Source of the DNA: Cohnella terricola
GTDB lineage: Bacteria > Bacillota > Bacilli > Paenibacillales > Paenibacillaceae
Reading direction: 5' to 3'
Assembly (NCBI RefSeq): GCF_007786475.1
Contig: NZ_VNJJ01000006.1
Location: 174,806-238,805, forward strand
DNA length: 64,000 nt
The first letter of the stretch is position 1, and each line of letters begins with the position of its first letter. The notes beneath the pieces were generated by a model that saw nothing but the letters and a program-made list of their open reading frames with translations, searched no databases and was not told where the DNA came from. Of the stretch, positions 8,819-20,605 are shown one piece after another. The position numbers and the translations under genes were made by a program.

Positions 8819-9655
8819 TTATCGCAAAAACCGCTTCTTCTCCGCAAACGCGCCGTGCCAGAGGGAGCCCGTGCCGTCGCCTAGGGGAAAAGCCTCCGCG
8901 ATCGCATCGGCGACGAACGCTTTCGCCATGCGGCACGCCTCCTCCAGATGAGCTCCCTTCGCGAGCAAGGCGGCGATGGCGGACGCCGTCGCGCAACCCG
9001 TACCGTGCGTATGGGAAGTTGGCATTCGCGGTCCCGCGAACAGCCGCGCCTCGTACGGACGGTCGGCGGAGACTAGCACGTCGACCGACTCCGCTCCGCC
9101 CATATGCCCGCCTTTCAGAAACACATGCCGGGGACCCAGCGCCAGCAGACGCTTCGCCAATCGCCCCATGTCGGCAGTCGTTAGATTTACGTCCGCTCGC
9201 ATATCCAGCAGCCGGAAGGCTTCCGGCAGATTCGGCGTAAGAATCTCCGCCATCGGCAGCAGATGACGCTTCATGGCATCGAACGCGCCGCCGTCCATCA
9301 AGACGGAGCCGTCCGTGGCGATGCCGACCGGATCGACGACAAGCCGCTCCACCCGATGGCGAGCAAACGACTTCGCGGCGGCTTCAACATGAGCGGCGGC
9401 GGGTAGCATTCCCGTCTTGACGGCATCGGCTCCGATGTCAGAGAGCACACATTCGAGCTGCGCCTCCACCATGTCCGGGGATACGTGCTCTACGCGCTGC
9501 ACACCGCGGCTGTTCTGCGCCGTTACCGCCGTAACGACGCTCATTCCGTATACGCCAAGCTCCTGGAACGTTTTCAGATCTCCTTGAATGCCGGCTCCCC
9601 CGCCGGAGTCCGAACCGGCAACCGTCATTGCCAGCGGACGCGCGGGAATGCTCAT
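8819..9655 (-). CDS. thiD: hydroxymethylpyrimidine/phosphomethylpyrimidine kinase
   Basis: A 278-aa ribokinase-fold kinase that phosphorylates HMP and HMP-P in the pyrimidine branch of thiamine synthesis. Visible family motifs are AGSDSGGGAGIQGDLKTF near the N-terminus, VVDPVG in the middle and the anion-hole motif THGTGCATASAIAA near residue 220. It is the last gene of the thi operon; its ATG overlaps the thiO stop (ATGA at 9652-9655), so it is translationally coupled. No terminator is evident before the leuA promoter. Confidence 0.95.
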   Translation of the reverse strand: MSIPARPLAMTVAGSDSGGGAGIQGDLKTFQELGVYGMSVVTAVTAQNSRGVQRVEHVSPDMVEAQLECVLSDIGADAVKTGMLPAAAHVEAAAKSFARHRVERLVVDPVGIATDGSVLMDGGAFDAMKRHLLPMAEILTPNLPEAFRLLDMRADVNLTTADMGRLAKRLLALGPRHVFLKGGHMGGAESVDVLVSADRPYEARLFAGPRMPTSHTHGTGCATASAIAALLAKGAHLEEACRMAKAFVADAIAEAFPLGDGTGSLWHGAFAEKKRFLR

Positions 9656-10797
9656 CCGACTCCCCTCCGCTTCCCGGCAGGGGAAAATCGCTCTATTCCG
9701 AACGCATTCCCAAACTTGCCGCTTTTTCCTTGCAGCAGGTCTCCGACAAGCGTCGCCGTCGCTGGGCTAAGCAAAATACCGTTGCGGTAATGGCCAACCG
9801 CCATGATCAGTTCGGGAGCTTCCGGGATACAGCCGATCAGAGGCCACCCGTCCAACGTCGCAGGCCGCAGCCCCGCCCAACTGCGCGATGGCCGCTTATC
9901 CTGCAAAAAAGGATACACGCTGCCGCTCCACCGGGTCAGCCGTCCGATGCCTTGTTCCGTGACGCTGCGGTCAAAACCTGCCATATCTTCCGAGGCTCCG
10001 CAGACGAGGCTTCCGTCGTTTTTGCCGACCCAATAGGCTTGGCTGGAGAAGACCATATGGCGGATATGGCCGCCCTGTACGTCATAGGCGCAGATTTGAC
10101 CACGGATCGGGTGAACCGGCACGTGAACGGGCAGCCACTCTTGTACGAAGCCGCTCCAGGCACCCGTGCACACGACGACCCGATCTGCTTGCCAGCGTCC
10201 CGCGAACGACGACTCTACGATGACTCCTTCGCCAGCAGCCCTCTTCAACAAGGTAACGTTACCGGCGTGGGCAACGAGCCGAACGCCTGAACGGCGGCAC
10301 GCTTCTTCCAACACCCCGACAAGCTGGGGAGCGTGCACATGGCTCTCATCGGAACAGTACAGCGCCCCCAACGCCCGCTCCGACAAAGCAGGCTCCAGTC
10401 TTCGCAGCTCCGCTGCGTCAAGAAGCTCGAACCCGGCTCCGTATTTGCTCTGCCATTCCAGCCTGGCGCGAAGGGACAGGAAATCCGCTTCGTGGAACGC
10501 GACGTTTAAGCTCCCGCTATGCCTCAATTCCGCCGAGCGTCCCGTCAGTTCTTCTAGCTCCCGAACCCAGGCGGGATAAAGAGAATGGCTCTCCGCGCAC
10601 AGTTGGAAAAAAGGATCGGGACTTTCGGGATTTTCAGAATACGGCGCCAACAAACCCGCGGCCGCTCCGGAGGCCTGCCCTCCGAACTCCCCGGCTTCCA
10701 CCACCGTCGTCCGAAAGCCCCGTCTCGCCGCCTCCCATGCGCAGGCTAAGCCGATGATTCCGCCGCCGAGGATTAGCACCTCCGTCGGCTTCGTCAC
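9652..10797 (-). CDS. thiO: glycine oxidase
   Basis: A 381-aa FAD-dependent oxidase of the DAO family that converts glycine to the imine used to build the thiazole ring. The N-terminal dinucleotide-binding motif [19 protein letters not shown] is clear, and the C-terminus has [14 protein letters not shown], as in ThiO. I place the start at GTG 10797, which overlaps the thiG stop (GTGA), rather than in the longer open frame that extends upstream through thiG; that upstream part is only an antiphase reading of thiG. Position between thiG and thiD supports the assignment. Confidence 0.93.
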   Translation of the reverse strand: MTKPTEVLILGGGIIGLACAWEAARRGFRTTVVEAGEFGGQASGAAAGLLAPYSENPESPDPFFQLCAESHSLYPAWVRELEELTGRSAELRHSGSLNVAFHEADFLSLRARLEWQSKYGAGFELLDAAELRRLEPALSERALGALYCSDESHVHAPQLVGVLEEACRRSGVRLVAHAGNVTLLKRAAGEGVIVESSFAGRWQADRVVVCTGAWSGFVQEWLPVHVPVHPIRGQICAYDVQGGHIRHMVFSSQAYWVGKNDGSLVCGASEDMAGFDRSVTEQGIGRLTRWSGSVYPFLQDKRPSRSWAGLRPATLDGWPLIGCIPEAPELIMAVGHYRNGILLSPATATLVGDLLQGKSGKFGNAFGIERFSPAGKRRGVG

Positions 10798-11606
10798 GTC
10801 GTCGCCTCCCTGACCTCGGTCGCAAACAGCCGTCCTTCCGGTTCGCTGCTCGCTGAGGCATACCGCTTCTTGGGAATTCGTCCGGCGAGACGGGACAACC
10901 TCCCCGCTTCGATCGCAAGCCTCATCGCTCGCGCCATCGCCACTGGGTCCACCGCATTGGCAACCGGCGTGTTGGCGAGAATGCCGTCCGCGCCCAGCTC
11001 CATTGCCTGCGCGGCGTCCACGGCCGAGCCTAGTCCCGCGTCCACGATGATAGGAACCCGAGACTGTTCGGCGATCAGTCCCAGATGATACGGATTCAGA
11101 ATGCCCAACCCCGTTCCGATCGGGGCCCCGCCCGGCATGACCGCTGCCGCTCCCGCTTCCTCCAGCCGACGGCATAGCATCGGATCGTCGGACGCATAAG
11201 GCAGCACGGTAAACCCTTCCTTGGCGAGACGCTCCGTCGCCCTGAGCGTCTCTATCGGATCTGGCAGCAGCGTGCGGGAATCCGCGCTGATCTCCACCTT
11301 GATCCAATCGCCCAGCCCGGCGGCCCGCGCCAGCCGGGCGATCCGCACCGCCTCGTCGGCGTTGCTCGCGCCCGACGTGTTGGGCAAAAAGATCAGCTTC
11401 CTGCCGGCGACATGTTGCAACATACCGTCGTCCTCATAGCTGTCCAGATTGATGCGGCGAACCGCGAAGGTGATCACCTCCGCGCCGGACTCTTCTAGCG
11501 CGCTCAGAAATACAGTGGGACTCGGAAACCTGCCCGTACCTAGAAAAAATCGGGATTTCAGCTTCCGCCCTCCGATTAACCATCCGTCTTGCACGGTCGT
11601 TTTCAT
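10794..11606 (-). CDS. thiG: thiazole synthase
   Basis: A 270-aa ThiG. It starts at ATG 11606, preceded by GGGGGAGG 11 nt upstream inside the end of thiE::thiS; an upstream TTG at 11630 lacks a ribosome site. The sequence has LGTGRFPSP at the start, [10 protein letters not shown] with the Schiff-base lysine, and the phosphate-binding end [13 protein letters not shown] and [21 protein letters not shown] typical of the TIM barrel. ThiG builds the thiazole phosphate from DXP, the ThiS thiocarboxylate and dehydroglycine made by ThiO, all encoded here. Confidence 0.95.
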   Translation of the reverse strand: MKTTVQDGWLIGGRKLKSRFFLGTGRFPSPTVFLSALEESGAEVITFAVRRINLDSYEDDGMLQHVAGRKLIFLPNTSGASNADEAVRIARLARAAGLGDWIKVEISADSRTLLPDPIETLRATERLAKEGFTVLPYASDDPMLCRRLEEAGAAAVMPGGAPIGTGLGILNPYHLGLIAEQSRVPIIVDAGLGSAVDAAQAMELGADGILANTPVANAVDPVAMARAMRLAIEAGRLSRLAGRIPKKRYASASSEPEGRLFATEVREATT

Positions 11607-11613
11607 CCTCTGC

Positions 11614-12469
11614 TCAGCCTCCCCCGACAAAATGAACGAATTCGACCGCGCAGCCGCCGCGCACAGACGTCTCGCCCCATAACCGGCGCGGGACGACCTC
11701 CCCGTCCAACTCCGCGACGATGTTGCGGCTCTCCAGCTTGTATTGAGCCGCGAGTTCCAGCAGCGTGGCCGCTTGCGTCCGTTCGTTCCGGCCGTTGATG
11801 ACGACCCGAATTTCCGGAGCTCCCGTACGATTCAAACCTTCTTCAAACTTGGGCGTCTTCGAGTTCCAGGCTTCGATCTTCTCGAGCAGCCTGCGGCAGA
11901 CCGCCTCCGGATCGTCATGGCCGACAATCGCGGACACGGCGCACAATCTTCTCGCGCCCGCCTTCAGCACCTCATCCGCATTGTTCTCGGTAATGCCGCC
12001 GATGGCGACGCAAGGAATGCGAATATCGGCGGCCGCCTGAGAGACGTAAGCGGTCGTGACCGCCTGCCGTCCCGGCTTGGTGGCGGTAGGGAAGACGGGG
12101 CCGACGCCGATATAGTCCGCCCCTTCCCATTCCGCCGCCCGAGCCTGCTCGATCCGATGCGTGGATAGGCCGACGATGCGCTTCGGCCCGAGAATCTCGC
12201 GGGCCACGGAGATCGGCATATCTTCCTGGCCCAGATGAACGCCGTCGGCGTCCGCTGCCAGCGCGACGTCCGGATGGTCGTTTACGATCAGCGGCACGCC
12301 GTACCTTGCGGTCAGGTCCTTAAGCCGTTTCGCCTTCTCGACCAGCTCCCGTTTCGAGCTTATTTTATCTCGCAGCTGCACGATGTCGGCTCCCCCTCTT
12401 AAAGCCGACTCTATAACCTCTAACATGTTTCTCCCGGGATGATAGTTCTCCCCGGTAATGACGTACAGC

Positions 12470-12492
<23 letters not shown>
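11614..12492 (-). CDS. thiE: thiamine-phosphate synthase fused to sulfur carrier ThiS
   Basis: A 292-aa fusion. Residues 1-~210 are ThiE, joining HMP-PP and thiazole phosphate: [39 protein letters not shown] and AIGGI motifs are all present. Residues ~228-292 are a complete Thi[21 protein letters not shown], then [14 protein letters not shown] and the obligatory Gly-Gly end VHFVGGG. ThiS is normally a separate ~66-aa protein whose free C-terminal glycine is adenylated by ThiF; here that glycine is also the C-terminus of the fusion, so function is possible. Start is TTG 12492 with GGAGGG 6 nt upstream, overlapping the thiF end by 23 bp. No separate thiS was seen in the operon. Confidence 0.92.
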
Positions 12493-15407
<2,915 letters not shown>

Positions 15408-15589
15408 TTATGCAGACGTAATGTCGAATTCCGCTAGGAGGCCGTAATAAAAAAATAAGAAATGACGAACAGACTCGCTGACGATCACGATTTCCGCTTC
15501 ACACGCATGCACGCTCGAACACGAGAGCGGCAACGCGCGTTCGCCCCCCTGCCGTTGCGGCAGTCCGCGGCTTCTCGCCGCATAACAAA

Positions 15590-15612
15590 AGCCGCCCCGG
15601 CAGGGAGCGGCT
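15590..15612 (-). terminator. TPP riboswitch expression-platform terminator
   Basis: On the minus strand a 9-bp stem (AGCCGCTCC / GGGGCGGCT) with a 5-nt loop and a TTTTG tail lies between the TPP aptamer and thiC, consistent with ligand-induced termination. Confidence 0.75.
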
Positions 15613-15689
15613 GAAATGTAATCATGCTCATCGAAAGCCATGGCGGAAGTGAAAATAATCTCTTCGCGTCCATCGCTTCGGAAGTCTGA

Positions 15690-15786
15690 CGTACATTGCC
15701 CACTTTCCTACGCTGGCATAACCCAGATCAGGTTCAAAGGGACCAAGGCTTCGCCTTATCTCAGCCCTTGCGGGCGCCCCTAGTGG
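15690..15786 (-). ncRNA. TPP riboswitch (THI box)
   Basis: The minus strand reads AGGGGCGCCC...GGGCTGAGAT...CCCTTTGAACCTGATCTGGGTTATGCCAGCGTAGG-type blocks: CTGAGA, then ACCTGATCTGG and the GCGTAGGAA end, in the right order and spacing for the TPP aptamer. It lies ~300 nt upstream of thiC and controls the whole thi operon by sensing the end product. Confidence 0.96.
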
Positions 15787-15799
15787 AATTCTATGTCAA

Positions 15800-15828
15800 A
15801 CTTTACAACCGCAAGGCGCTCCTGTCAA
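15800..15828 (-). promoter_or_regulatory. promoter of thi operon
   Basis: TTGACA at 15828-15823 and TAAAGT at 15805-15800 with a 17-bp spacer, placing the start just upstream of the TPP aptamer. Confidence 0.65.
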
Positions 15829-15862
15829 CCCCCGCCTAAAGATGATCACCGGCAATTCCTCT

Positions 15863-16360
15863 TCAAAGCGGCGGTGTCCTCCCTAATTGCGCCCAGCCTT
15901 CTTTGGGCGGTCCATAGATCGCAGGTACAGGCACTCCCGCTTGACGCATCAGAACCGTAACCTGGCCCCGATGATGAACGATATGTTTGATCAATCCCAT
16001 CAGAATCGTGGCGTTCGACTCCATTCTTCCGAATGCATTCCGAATTTGCTTTAACGTATCATCCGTCCAATGCTCTCGAAGGGCAATCGCGGCATGAGCG
16101 CTAACCGTTGAAAAGGTTTCCGCGATTTCCTTGGCAGACGGTACTTCGTCCGGATTCGGCACTTTAGCCATCGGAACTCCGAATTCGACAAGAAAATCCG
16201 GGATACTCGTAACGAAATGCCATGCAATCCTTCCCAATGTGCGCCCTTCAGGGTATACCTGCTGCAACAGTGACTCATCCGTCAATCCGTCCAACACCTT
16301 CTGGGTTAACACGGCTTCTTTGTTCCATTCCGCGATAAAATCCGCGACTGTTTGATACAT
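15863..16360 (-). CDS. DinB family protein
   Basis: A 165-aa four-helix-bundle protein of the DinB/YfiT superfamily. The metal-ligand histidines are visible: H47 in GRIAWHFVTS and the HHRGQ motif (IVHHRGQVTVLMRQAGVPVPAIYGP) near residue 130. These proteins are thiol-dependent transferases or DNA-damage-induced proteins of uncertain substrate. Stands alone, preceded by AAGGGGG. Its neighbour AlkD-like gene hints at a stress or alkylation-repair context, but this is only proximity. Confidence 0.88.
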   Translation of the reverse strand: MYQTVADFIAEWNKEAVLTQKVLDGLTDESLLQQVYPEGRTLGRIAWHFVTSIPDFLVEFGVPMAKVPNPDEVPSAKEIAETFSTVSAHAAIALREHWTDDTLKQIRNAFGRMESNATILMGLIKHIVHHRGQVTVLMRQAGVPVPAIYGPPKEGWAQLGRTPPL

Positions 16361-16475
16361 CTTTCATCCCCCTTACTTGGATTGTGTCCGATTATGCTTC
16401 GTCCCATTCCAAGTCTATCTTAACGGTCTATAGTGACGGATCTTGTCATCAATATATCCAAGGGGGATTTATTAA

Positions 16476-17183
16476 TTAACACCTTACATATTTCCGTTTG
16501 AAGCCCAGCTGCCCTTTGTCTACCGCCTTTTGAATATTAACGGAAGCGTTCAAGAACTTGCTTTTTCCGGTATCGCGATTGACCTCCACCTGGCCTACTT
16601 CCTTCGCGATCGCAACCGCCTTATCGTGAAGCGGCATATAGGATACGGCCACGGTGTACATGAAATTGTTCATTGCGTATTTCGCGCGTTCAGGGGCGTC
16701 ATGAATCGTGTTTTTAACAAGCTCCAACATATCGGCGATTTTCGCTTCGGAGAATTCGCTATCCGGACGATTTCCTAGCAACCAACAGTAACAGCTCCAG
16801 CCCGCCGATATCTTCAGTTCTGTATGGCTTGCAATCCATTTATCGGAAACTTCTTGCGCAATATCCGTTTCTGCCAATGTTACGGCTACCACATAATCCG
16901 ATAGCATATAAAAATAAGCTTTATCAATCCACCGTTCAAAGTCCGCCTCGGACATTGCCTTAGGATCCGCGATAACCCCGGCAAAGTACATCGCATCGTA
17001 ATTCCCGGTAGCGTAGAGCTCCTCTGATAATACTTGATTGTGTTTTGTTTTCCTGAAGATAGGCTTCATCTGACCTGTAGCCACTCCAAAAAGCGGTTCG
17101 TGCGCACCGTTGGACAGATAGATCTTCTTGGTTCGTTCTTTGCCGAGAGCTTCAAGCTCTTGCATGACCGCTTCTAGATTCAT
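16476..17183 (-). CDS. DNA alkylation repair protein, AlkD-like
   Basis: A 235-aa all-helical protein with the HEAT-like repeat pattern of AlkD glycosylases: AVMQELEALGKERTKKIYLSNG at the start (typical of the family), then WIDKAYFYMLSDYVV and repeated paired helices ending NIQKAVDKGQLGFKRKYVRC. AlkD excises bulky alkylated bases without base flipping; this branch often lacks confirmed activity. Start chosen at ATG 17183, 9 nt after AAGGAA, rather than GTG 17192, which would overlap the ribosome site. Confidence 0.85.
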   Translation of the reverse strand: MNLEAVMQELEALGKERTKKIYLSNGAHEPLFGVATGQMKPIFRKTKHNQVLSEELYATGNYDAMYFAGVIADPKAMSEADFERWIDKAYFYMLSDYVVAVTLAETDIAQEVSDKWIASHTELKISAGWSCYCWLLGNRPDSEFSEAKIADMLELVKNTIHDAPERAKYAMNNFMYTVAVSYMPLHDKAVAIAKEVGQVEVNRDTGKSKFLNASVNIQKAVDKGQLGFKRKYVRC

Positions 17184-17372
17184 TATTCGCACTTCCTTTT
17201 TAATGATTTGGCGTAGTCATTAAGCCGCTTAACTTAAATATATCATCCTTGCACAATCAAAAGCTTCATTCCTTTGCCTGGAAACGAGGCTTTGGATCAT
17301 TCATTTATGGTTCGAACTTTTGTCATACACAAAAACTCCACATTTTTTTATCGAGTTTATAGCATTTTTTTA

Positions 17373-17400
17373 TTGATATATTCAGAGTTTGTGATATTAT
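17373..17400 (+). promoter_or_regulatory. promoter of spermidine-gene leader
   Basis: TTGATA at 17373-17378 and TATTAT at 17395-17400 with 16-bp spacing, AT-rich surroundings. Predicted start near 17407, right at the first leader hairpin. Confidence 0.55.
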
Positions 17401-17406
17401 GAGATT

Positions 17407-17800
17407 GCGTTATTTGGAAAGCAGTTATTCAAAATATACGGAGTCTTTCCAAGCAGATAATTTTTGACCACTTCCGACAAGGAAGTTAAGGCCATACGGA
17501 CAGCCGGGTCAAATGCCGACTGGCAACTTTAGTTGCCTTATTGATTGAGTTAAAAGCTCAAATTTTATGAGTTGGTTACTTTACAACCAGTGCATCCGCA
17601 CACAACTTGTGAAACGGTCAATAAGAGTGGCATAGTGATTATTTGCTATTTAGACTCTGATTCGTTAAATGATATATTTTGAATATTAAACAGCTTCCTC
17701 ACAAAAGCTATGTCCCAATTCGGGGATATTTTAATATTCGTATGTATATCTAGACAAGTGTGATACGCGATGATGCGTTTTACTCACTTGTTTTTTTTGT
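17407..17800 (+). ncRNA. long structured leader RNA, candidate riboswitch
   Basis: About 390 nt without a gene before carboxyspermidine dehydrogenase. Seen by eye: an 8-bp stem TTGGAAAG (17414) / CTTTCCAA (17445); a closing stem TTTGACC (17463-17469) / GGTCAAA (17507-17513) enclosing ACTTCC/GGAAGT (17470-17486) and a short GGC/GCC hairpin, i.e. a three-way junction; GGCAAC/GTTGCC (17522-17537); and a 3' intrinsic terminator. ACTTGT at 17605-17610 equals the core of the terminator's 3' arm and could pair with its 5' arm, giving an antiterminator. I could not match it to T-box, TPP, SAM-I, lysine, purine, cobalamin or glycine patterns. Ligand unknown; polyamine or precursor is a guess from context. 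Confidence 0.6.
17754..17798 (+). terminator. attenuator terminator before spermidine genes
   Basis: ACAAGTG (17754-17760) pairs with CACTTGT (17785-17791), with an inner ACGC/GCGT stem, followed by eight Ts. It lies 60 nt upstream of the first start codon, so it must be read through for expression. Confidence 0.8.
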
Positions 17801-17859
17801 GCGTTAAAACTCAATCATCTGAACCCTCAAACCAATCCAACAGCAAGGGAGATCGAGAA

Positions 17860-19107
17860 ATGGGAAAAGCGTTAGTTATCGGTTGTGGCGGGGTGGCTTC
17901 GGTAGCCATCCACAAATGTGTACAAAACAGCGAGGTTTTTGAAGAAATTTGTATCGCCAGCCGCACCAAGTCCAAATGCGATGATCTGAAAGCAAAACTG
18001 GATGGCGGCAAAACGAAAATTACGACAGCGCAAGTGGATGCCAACAATGTGGACGAGCTGATCGCGCTAATTGAAGAGGTCAAGCCGGATATCGTCATGA
18101 ACCTGGCGCTGCCGTACCAAGACTTGACGATTATGGACGCTTGTCTTGCAACCAAAACGCATTACATGGATACAGCCAACTACGAGCCTGAAGATACTGC
18201 GAAGTTTGAATACAAATGGCAGTGGGATTACCGCGAGCGGTTCGAGAAAGCGGGCATTACCGCGCTTCTGGGCAGCGGCTTCGACCCGGGCGTAACCGGC
18301 GTATTCTCGGCATATGCGCTCAAGCATTACTTCGACGAGATCGAATATATCGACATTCTGGACTGCAACGGCGGAGATCACGGCTATCCGTTCGCAACAA
18401 ACTTCAATCCGGAGATCAACATTCGCGAAGTATCCGCCAACGGAAGATACTGGGAGAATGGCGAATGGATCGAAACAAAGCCGATGGAAATCAAACGCGT
18501 CTACAACTTCGCTGAAGTTGGCCAGAAAGACATGTACTTGCTGTACCACGAAGAGCTGGAGTCCCTTGCCGTTAATATGCCCGGACTTAAACGGATTCGC
18601 TTCTTTATGACCTTCGGCCAAAGCTACCTGACTCATCTGAAAGCATTGGAGAACGTGGGTATGACTTCGATCGAACCGATCGAATTCGAGGGCAAGCAAA
18701 TCATTCCGCTTCAATTCTTGAAGGCGGTATTGCCGGATCCGGCGTCGCTCGGGCCGCGCACGGTAGGTAAAACGAACATCGGCTGCATTTTCCAAGGGAA
18801 AAAAGACGGCATAAGCAAGACATACTACGTATACAACGTTTGCGACCATCAAGCGTGCTACAAGGAAGTCGGCTCTCAGGCGATTTCCTATACGACAGGC
18901 GTTCCTGCCATGATCGGTGCTGCAATGGTTCTGACCGGAAAATGGAACAAGCCGGGCGTATTCAACATCGAAGAGTTCGATCCAGATCCGTTCATGGAAG
19001 AGTTGAACAAATGGGGACTTCCATGGGTAGAAGACTTTAATCCGGTTCTTGTCGATGACGGACAGGAGTCGCCTCAAGCGGCCAAACAACCGGCGCTGGT
19101 TCGATAA
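17860..19107 (+). CDS. carboxy(nor)spermidine dehydrogenase (saccharopine dehydrogenase family)
   Basis: A 415-aa NAD(P)-dependent enzyme of the saccharopine dehydrogenase family. Rossmann motif VIGCGGVASVAIHKC at residues ~5-19, ALPYQDLTIMDACL and TALLGSGFDPGVTGVFSAYA are typical of carboxynorspermidine synthase. It would reductively join putrescine (or diaminopropane) with aspartate semialdehyde. The start at ATG 17860 has AAGGGAG upstream; a longer frame from 17770 would place the terminator inside the gene and is rejected. Only 1 bp separates its stop from the decarboxylase start, the usual pair for the alternative spermidine route. Confidence 0.92.
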   Translation: MGKALVIGCGGVASVAIHKCVQNSEVFEEICIASRTKSKCDDLKAKLDGGKTKITTAQVDANNVDELIALIEEVKPDIVMNLALPYQDLTIMDACLATKTHYMDTANYEPEDTAKFEYKWQWDYRERFEKAGITALLGSGFDPGVTGVFSAYALKHYFDEIEYIDILDCNGGDHGYPFATNFNPEINIREVSANGRYWENGEWIETKPMEIKRVYNFAEVGQKDMYLLYHEELESLAVNMPGLKRIRFFMTFGQSYLTHLKALENVGMTSIEPIEFEGKQIIPLQFLKAVLPDPASLGPRTVGKTNIGCIFQGKKDGISKTYYVYNVCDHQACYKEVGSQAISYTTGVPAMIGAAMVLTGKWNKPGVFNIEEFDPDPFMEELNKWGLPWVEDFNPVLVDDGQESPQAAKQPALVR

Positions 19108-19108
19108 G

Positions 19109-20236
19109 ATGCGATTTGAAGAATTGCCTACGCCTTGTTTTGTCGTCGATGAAGCTCTTATCGAGAAAAATCTTAAAATTCTAAGCGGCGTTATGCAGCG
19201 AACGGGTGCAAAGATTATTCTGGCCCAAAAAGCATTCTCCATGACAACCCTGTATCCCCTTATCGGAGAATACTTGAACGGCACGACCGCGAGCGGTTTA
19301 TTCGAAGCTCGGCTAGGCTATGAGGAAATGGGTAAAGAAACTCATGTCTTTGCCCCTGCCTACCGGGAAGATGAGATCGATGAGATTGTTTCTATCTGCG
19401 ATCATATTATTTTTAATTCCTTCTCGCAGTTAGAGAAGTTTAAAGACCGGGCTCTTCAGGCTGGCCGGAAGGTCGGCTTGCGCATCAACCCGGAATGCTC
19501 GACACAAATCGGGCATGAGATCTATGATCCTTGCTCTCCTGGCTCCAGATTCGGCGTCAAGCGGGAAGATTTCCGACCGGATTTGCTTGATGGCGTATCC
19601 GGACTGCACTTCCACACCCTCTGCCAGCAAAACTCTGACGACTTGGAGACAACGCTGCGGGCGGTCGAGGAGAAATTCGGGGAGTGGCTGCCGCAGATGG
19701 AATGGATCAATTTCGGCGGCGGTCACCATATTACAAGAGACGATTACGATCTCGACACTCTGGAAGCTTGCATTAGGAGAATGCAGGATCAGTACGGTTT
19801 GAAGGTCTATCTGGAGCCGGGCGAAGCTGTTGCGCTTAACGCAGGCTACCTGGTCACATCCGTGCTGGACCTCCACAAGAACGGGATCGATATTGCGATT
19901 CTGGACACCTCCGCAACGTGTCATATGCCGGATGTGTTGGAAATGCCGTATCGTCCCCCTCTTCAGGGGAGCGGCGAGTCCGGAGAAAAGCCGTTTACCT
20001 ATCGACTCACGGGCCAGACTTGCCTGACCGGAGACGTGATCGGAGATTACTCTTTCGATCAGCCTTTAAAGTGCGGCGATCGGCTCGTATTCGGAGACAT
20101 GGCGATTTACTCCATGGTGAAGACCAACACGTTTAACGGCACGGCGCTTCCAGCCATCGCCGTTCAAAGCAAAGATGGCGATTGCCGAGTGGTTCGGCAA
20201 TTCGGCTATGATGATTTTAAGACACGGCTCGCATAA
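19109..20236 (+). CDS. nspC: carboxy(nor)spermidine decarboxylase
   Basis: A 375-aa PLP-dependent decarboxylase of the alanine racemase fold. PTPCFVVDEALIEKN at the start, the PLP lysine in ILAQKAFSM, SRFGVK, and GLHFHTLCQQN match NspC; LTGQTCLTGDVIGDY near the C-terminus carries the partner cysteine. It removes CO2 from carboxyspermidine to give spermidine. Start ATG 19109 lies 1 nt after the upstream stop with no good ribosome site of its own, so translation is probably coupled. Confidence 0.93.
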   Translation: MRFEELPTPCFVVDEALIEKNLKILSGVMQRTGAKIILAQKAFSMTTLYPLIGEYLNGTTASGLFEARLGYEEMGKETHVFAPAYREDEIDEIVSICDHIIFNSFSQLEKFKDRALQAGRKVGLRINPECSTQIGHEIYDPCSPGSRFGVKREDFRPDLLDGVSGLHFHTLCQQNSDDLETTLRAVEEKFGEWLPQMEWINFGGGHHITRDDYDLDTLEACIRRMQDQYGLKVYLEPGEAVALNAGYLVTSVLDLHKNGIDIAILDTSATCHMPDVLEMPYRPPLQGSGESGEKPFTYRLTGQTCLTGDVIGDYSFDQPLKCGDRLVFGDMAIYSMVKTNTFNGTALPAIAVQSKDGDCRVVRQFGYDDFKTRLA

Positions 20237-20244
20237 CAATTGTG

Positions 20245-20280
20245 AACCGGCACCGATATTCATCCGGTGCCGGTTTTCTT
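20245..20280 (+). terminator. terminator after nspC
   Basis: AACCGGCACCG / CGGTGCCGGTT stem (11 bp, 20245-20255 with 20265-20275) followed by TTCTT; 8 bp after the nspC stop. Confidence 0.9.
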
Positions 20281-20308
20281 CTTGCTTGAACCAAAAAAAT
20301 ATTCCGAC

Positions 20309-20338
20309 TTGACAGATTGGATTTGTGTGCATTACGAT
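20309..20338 (+). promoter_or_regulatory. promoter of monooxygenase operon
   Basis: Consensus TTGACA at 20309-20314 and TACGAT at 20333-20338, 18-bp spacer; start expected near 20345. Confidence 0.65.
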
Positions 20339-20344
20339 GTGGGA

Positions 20345-20461
20345 TATCCGAATCGGAGCGAGTAAGCTCCCGACATACAGGCCGCTAACCGGACAAACTG
20401 GAAGTGCCGCTAGAAACATCTCCCGCGATTTGGGAAGTGTTTCGGGCGGTTTTTGTTTTTT
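20345..20461 (+). promoter_or_regulatory. attenuator-type leader, weakly S-box-like
   Basis: The leader carries a strong terminator: CCGC-TA-GAAACA...CTCCC (20407-20424) pairs with GGGAA-GTGTTTC-GG-GCGG (20432-20449), then a T-rich run to 20461. It sits ~145 nt upstream of the first gene, so it works as an attenuator or separates a short RNA. The 5' part (TATCC...GAGCGAG...GCTCCC...GGCCGCTAACC...AGTGCCGC) has blocks in the order of a SAM-I (S-box) aptamer but the key GGCAACC reads CGCTAACC. I call it only S-box-like. A sulfur-related gene pair follows. Confidence 0.5.
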
Positions 20462-20605
20462 ATCACGAAAACAGACGAGAAAAAGGGCGCCGAACATGTG
20501 CCGAGGCCGAGGAAACTATTCGGGGAGGGCGACCGTCTGCCGGCCCGGCATCCGGGAGCGGCGTTCCGTCGATCGTTCGAAGGAGTAAAGGAGAGATAAC
20601 AACCT

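Noticed and set aside
9652..11307. A single 551-codon open frame across thiO and thiG.
   Set aside because: The N-terminal 170 residues are an out-of-phase reading of thiG; ThiO homology begins at GTG 10797, which overlaps the thiG stop.
17407..17800. Known riboswitch or T-box in the spermidine-gene leader.
   Set aside because: No GGTACCGCG, no THI-box CTGAGA/ACCTGA, no S-box GGCAACC and no purine-type kissing loops; left as unclassified.
17860..17860. Start of the dehydrogenase at 17770 rather than 17860.
   Set aside because: It would place the attenuator's terminator inside the coding region and lacks a ribosome site; family similarity begins at 17860.
18067..19284. A 405-codon open frame antisense to the dehydrogenase gene.
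   Set aside because: No family resemblance, no ribosome site, and the opposite strand encodes a clear enzyme.
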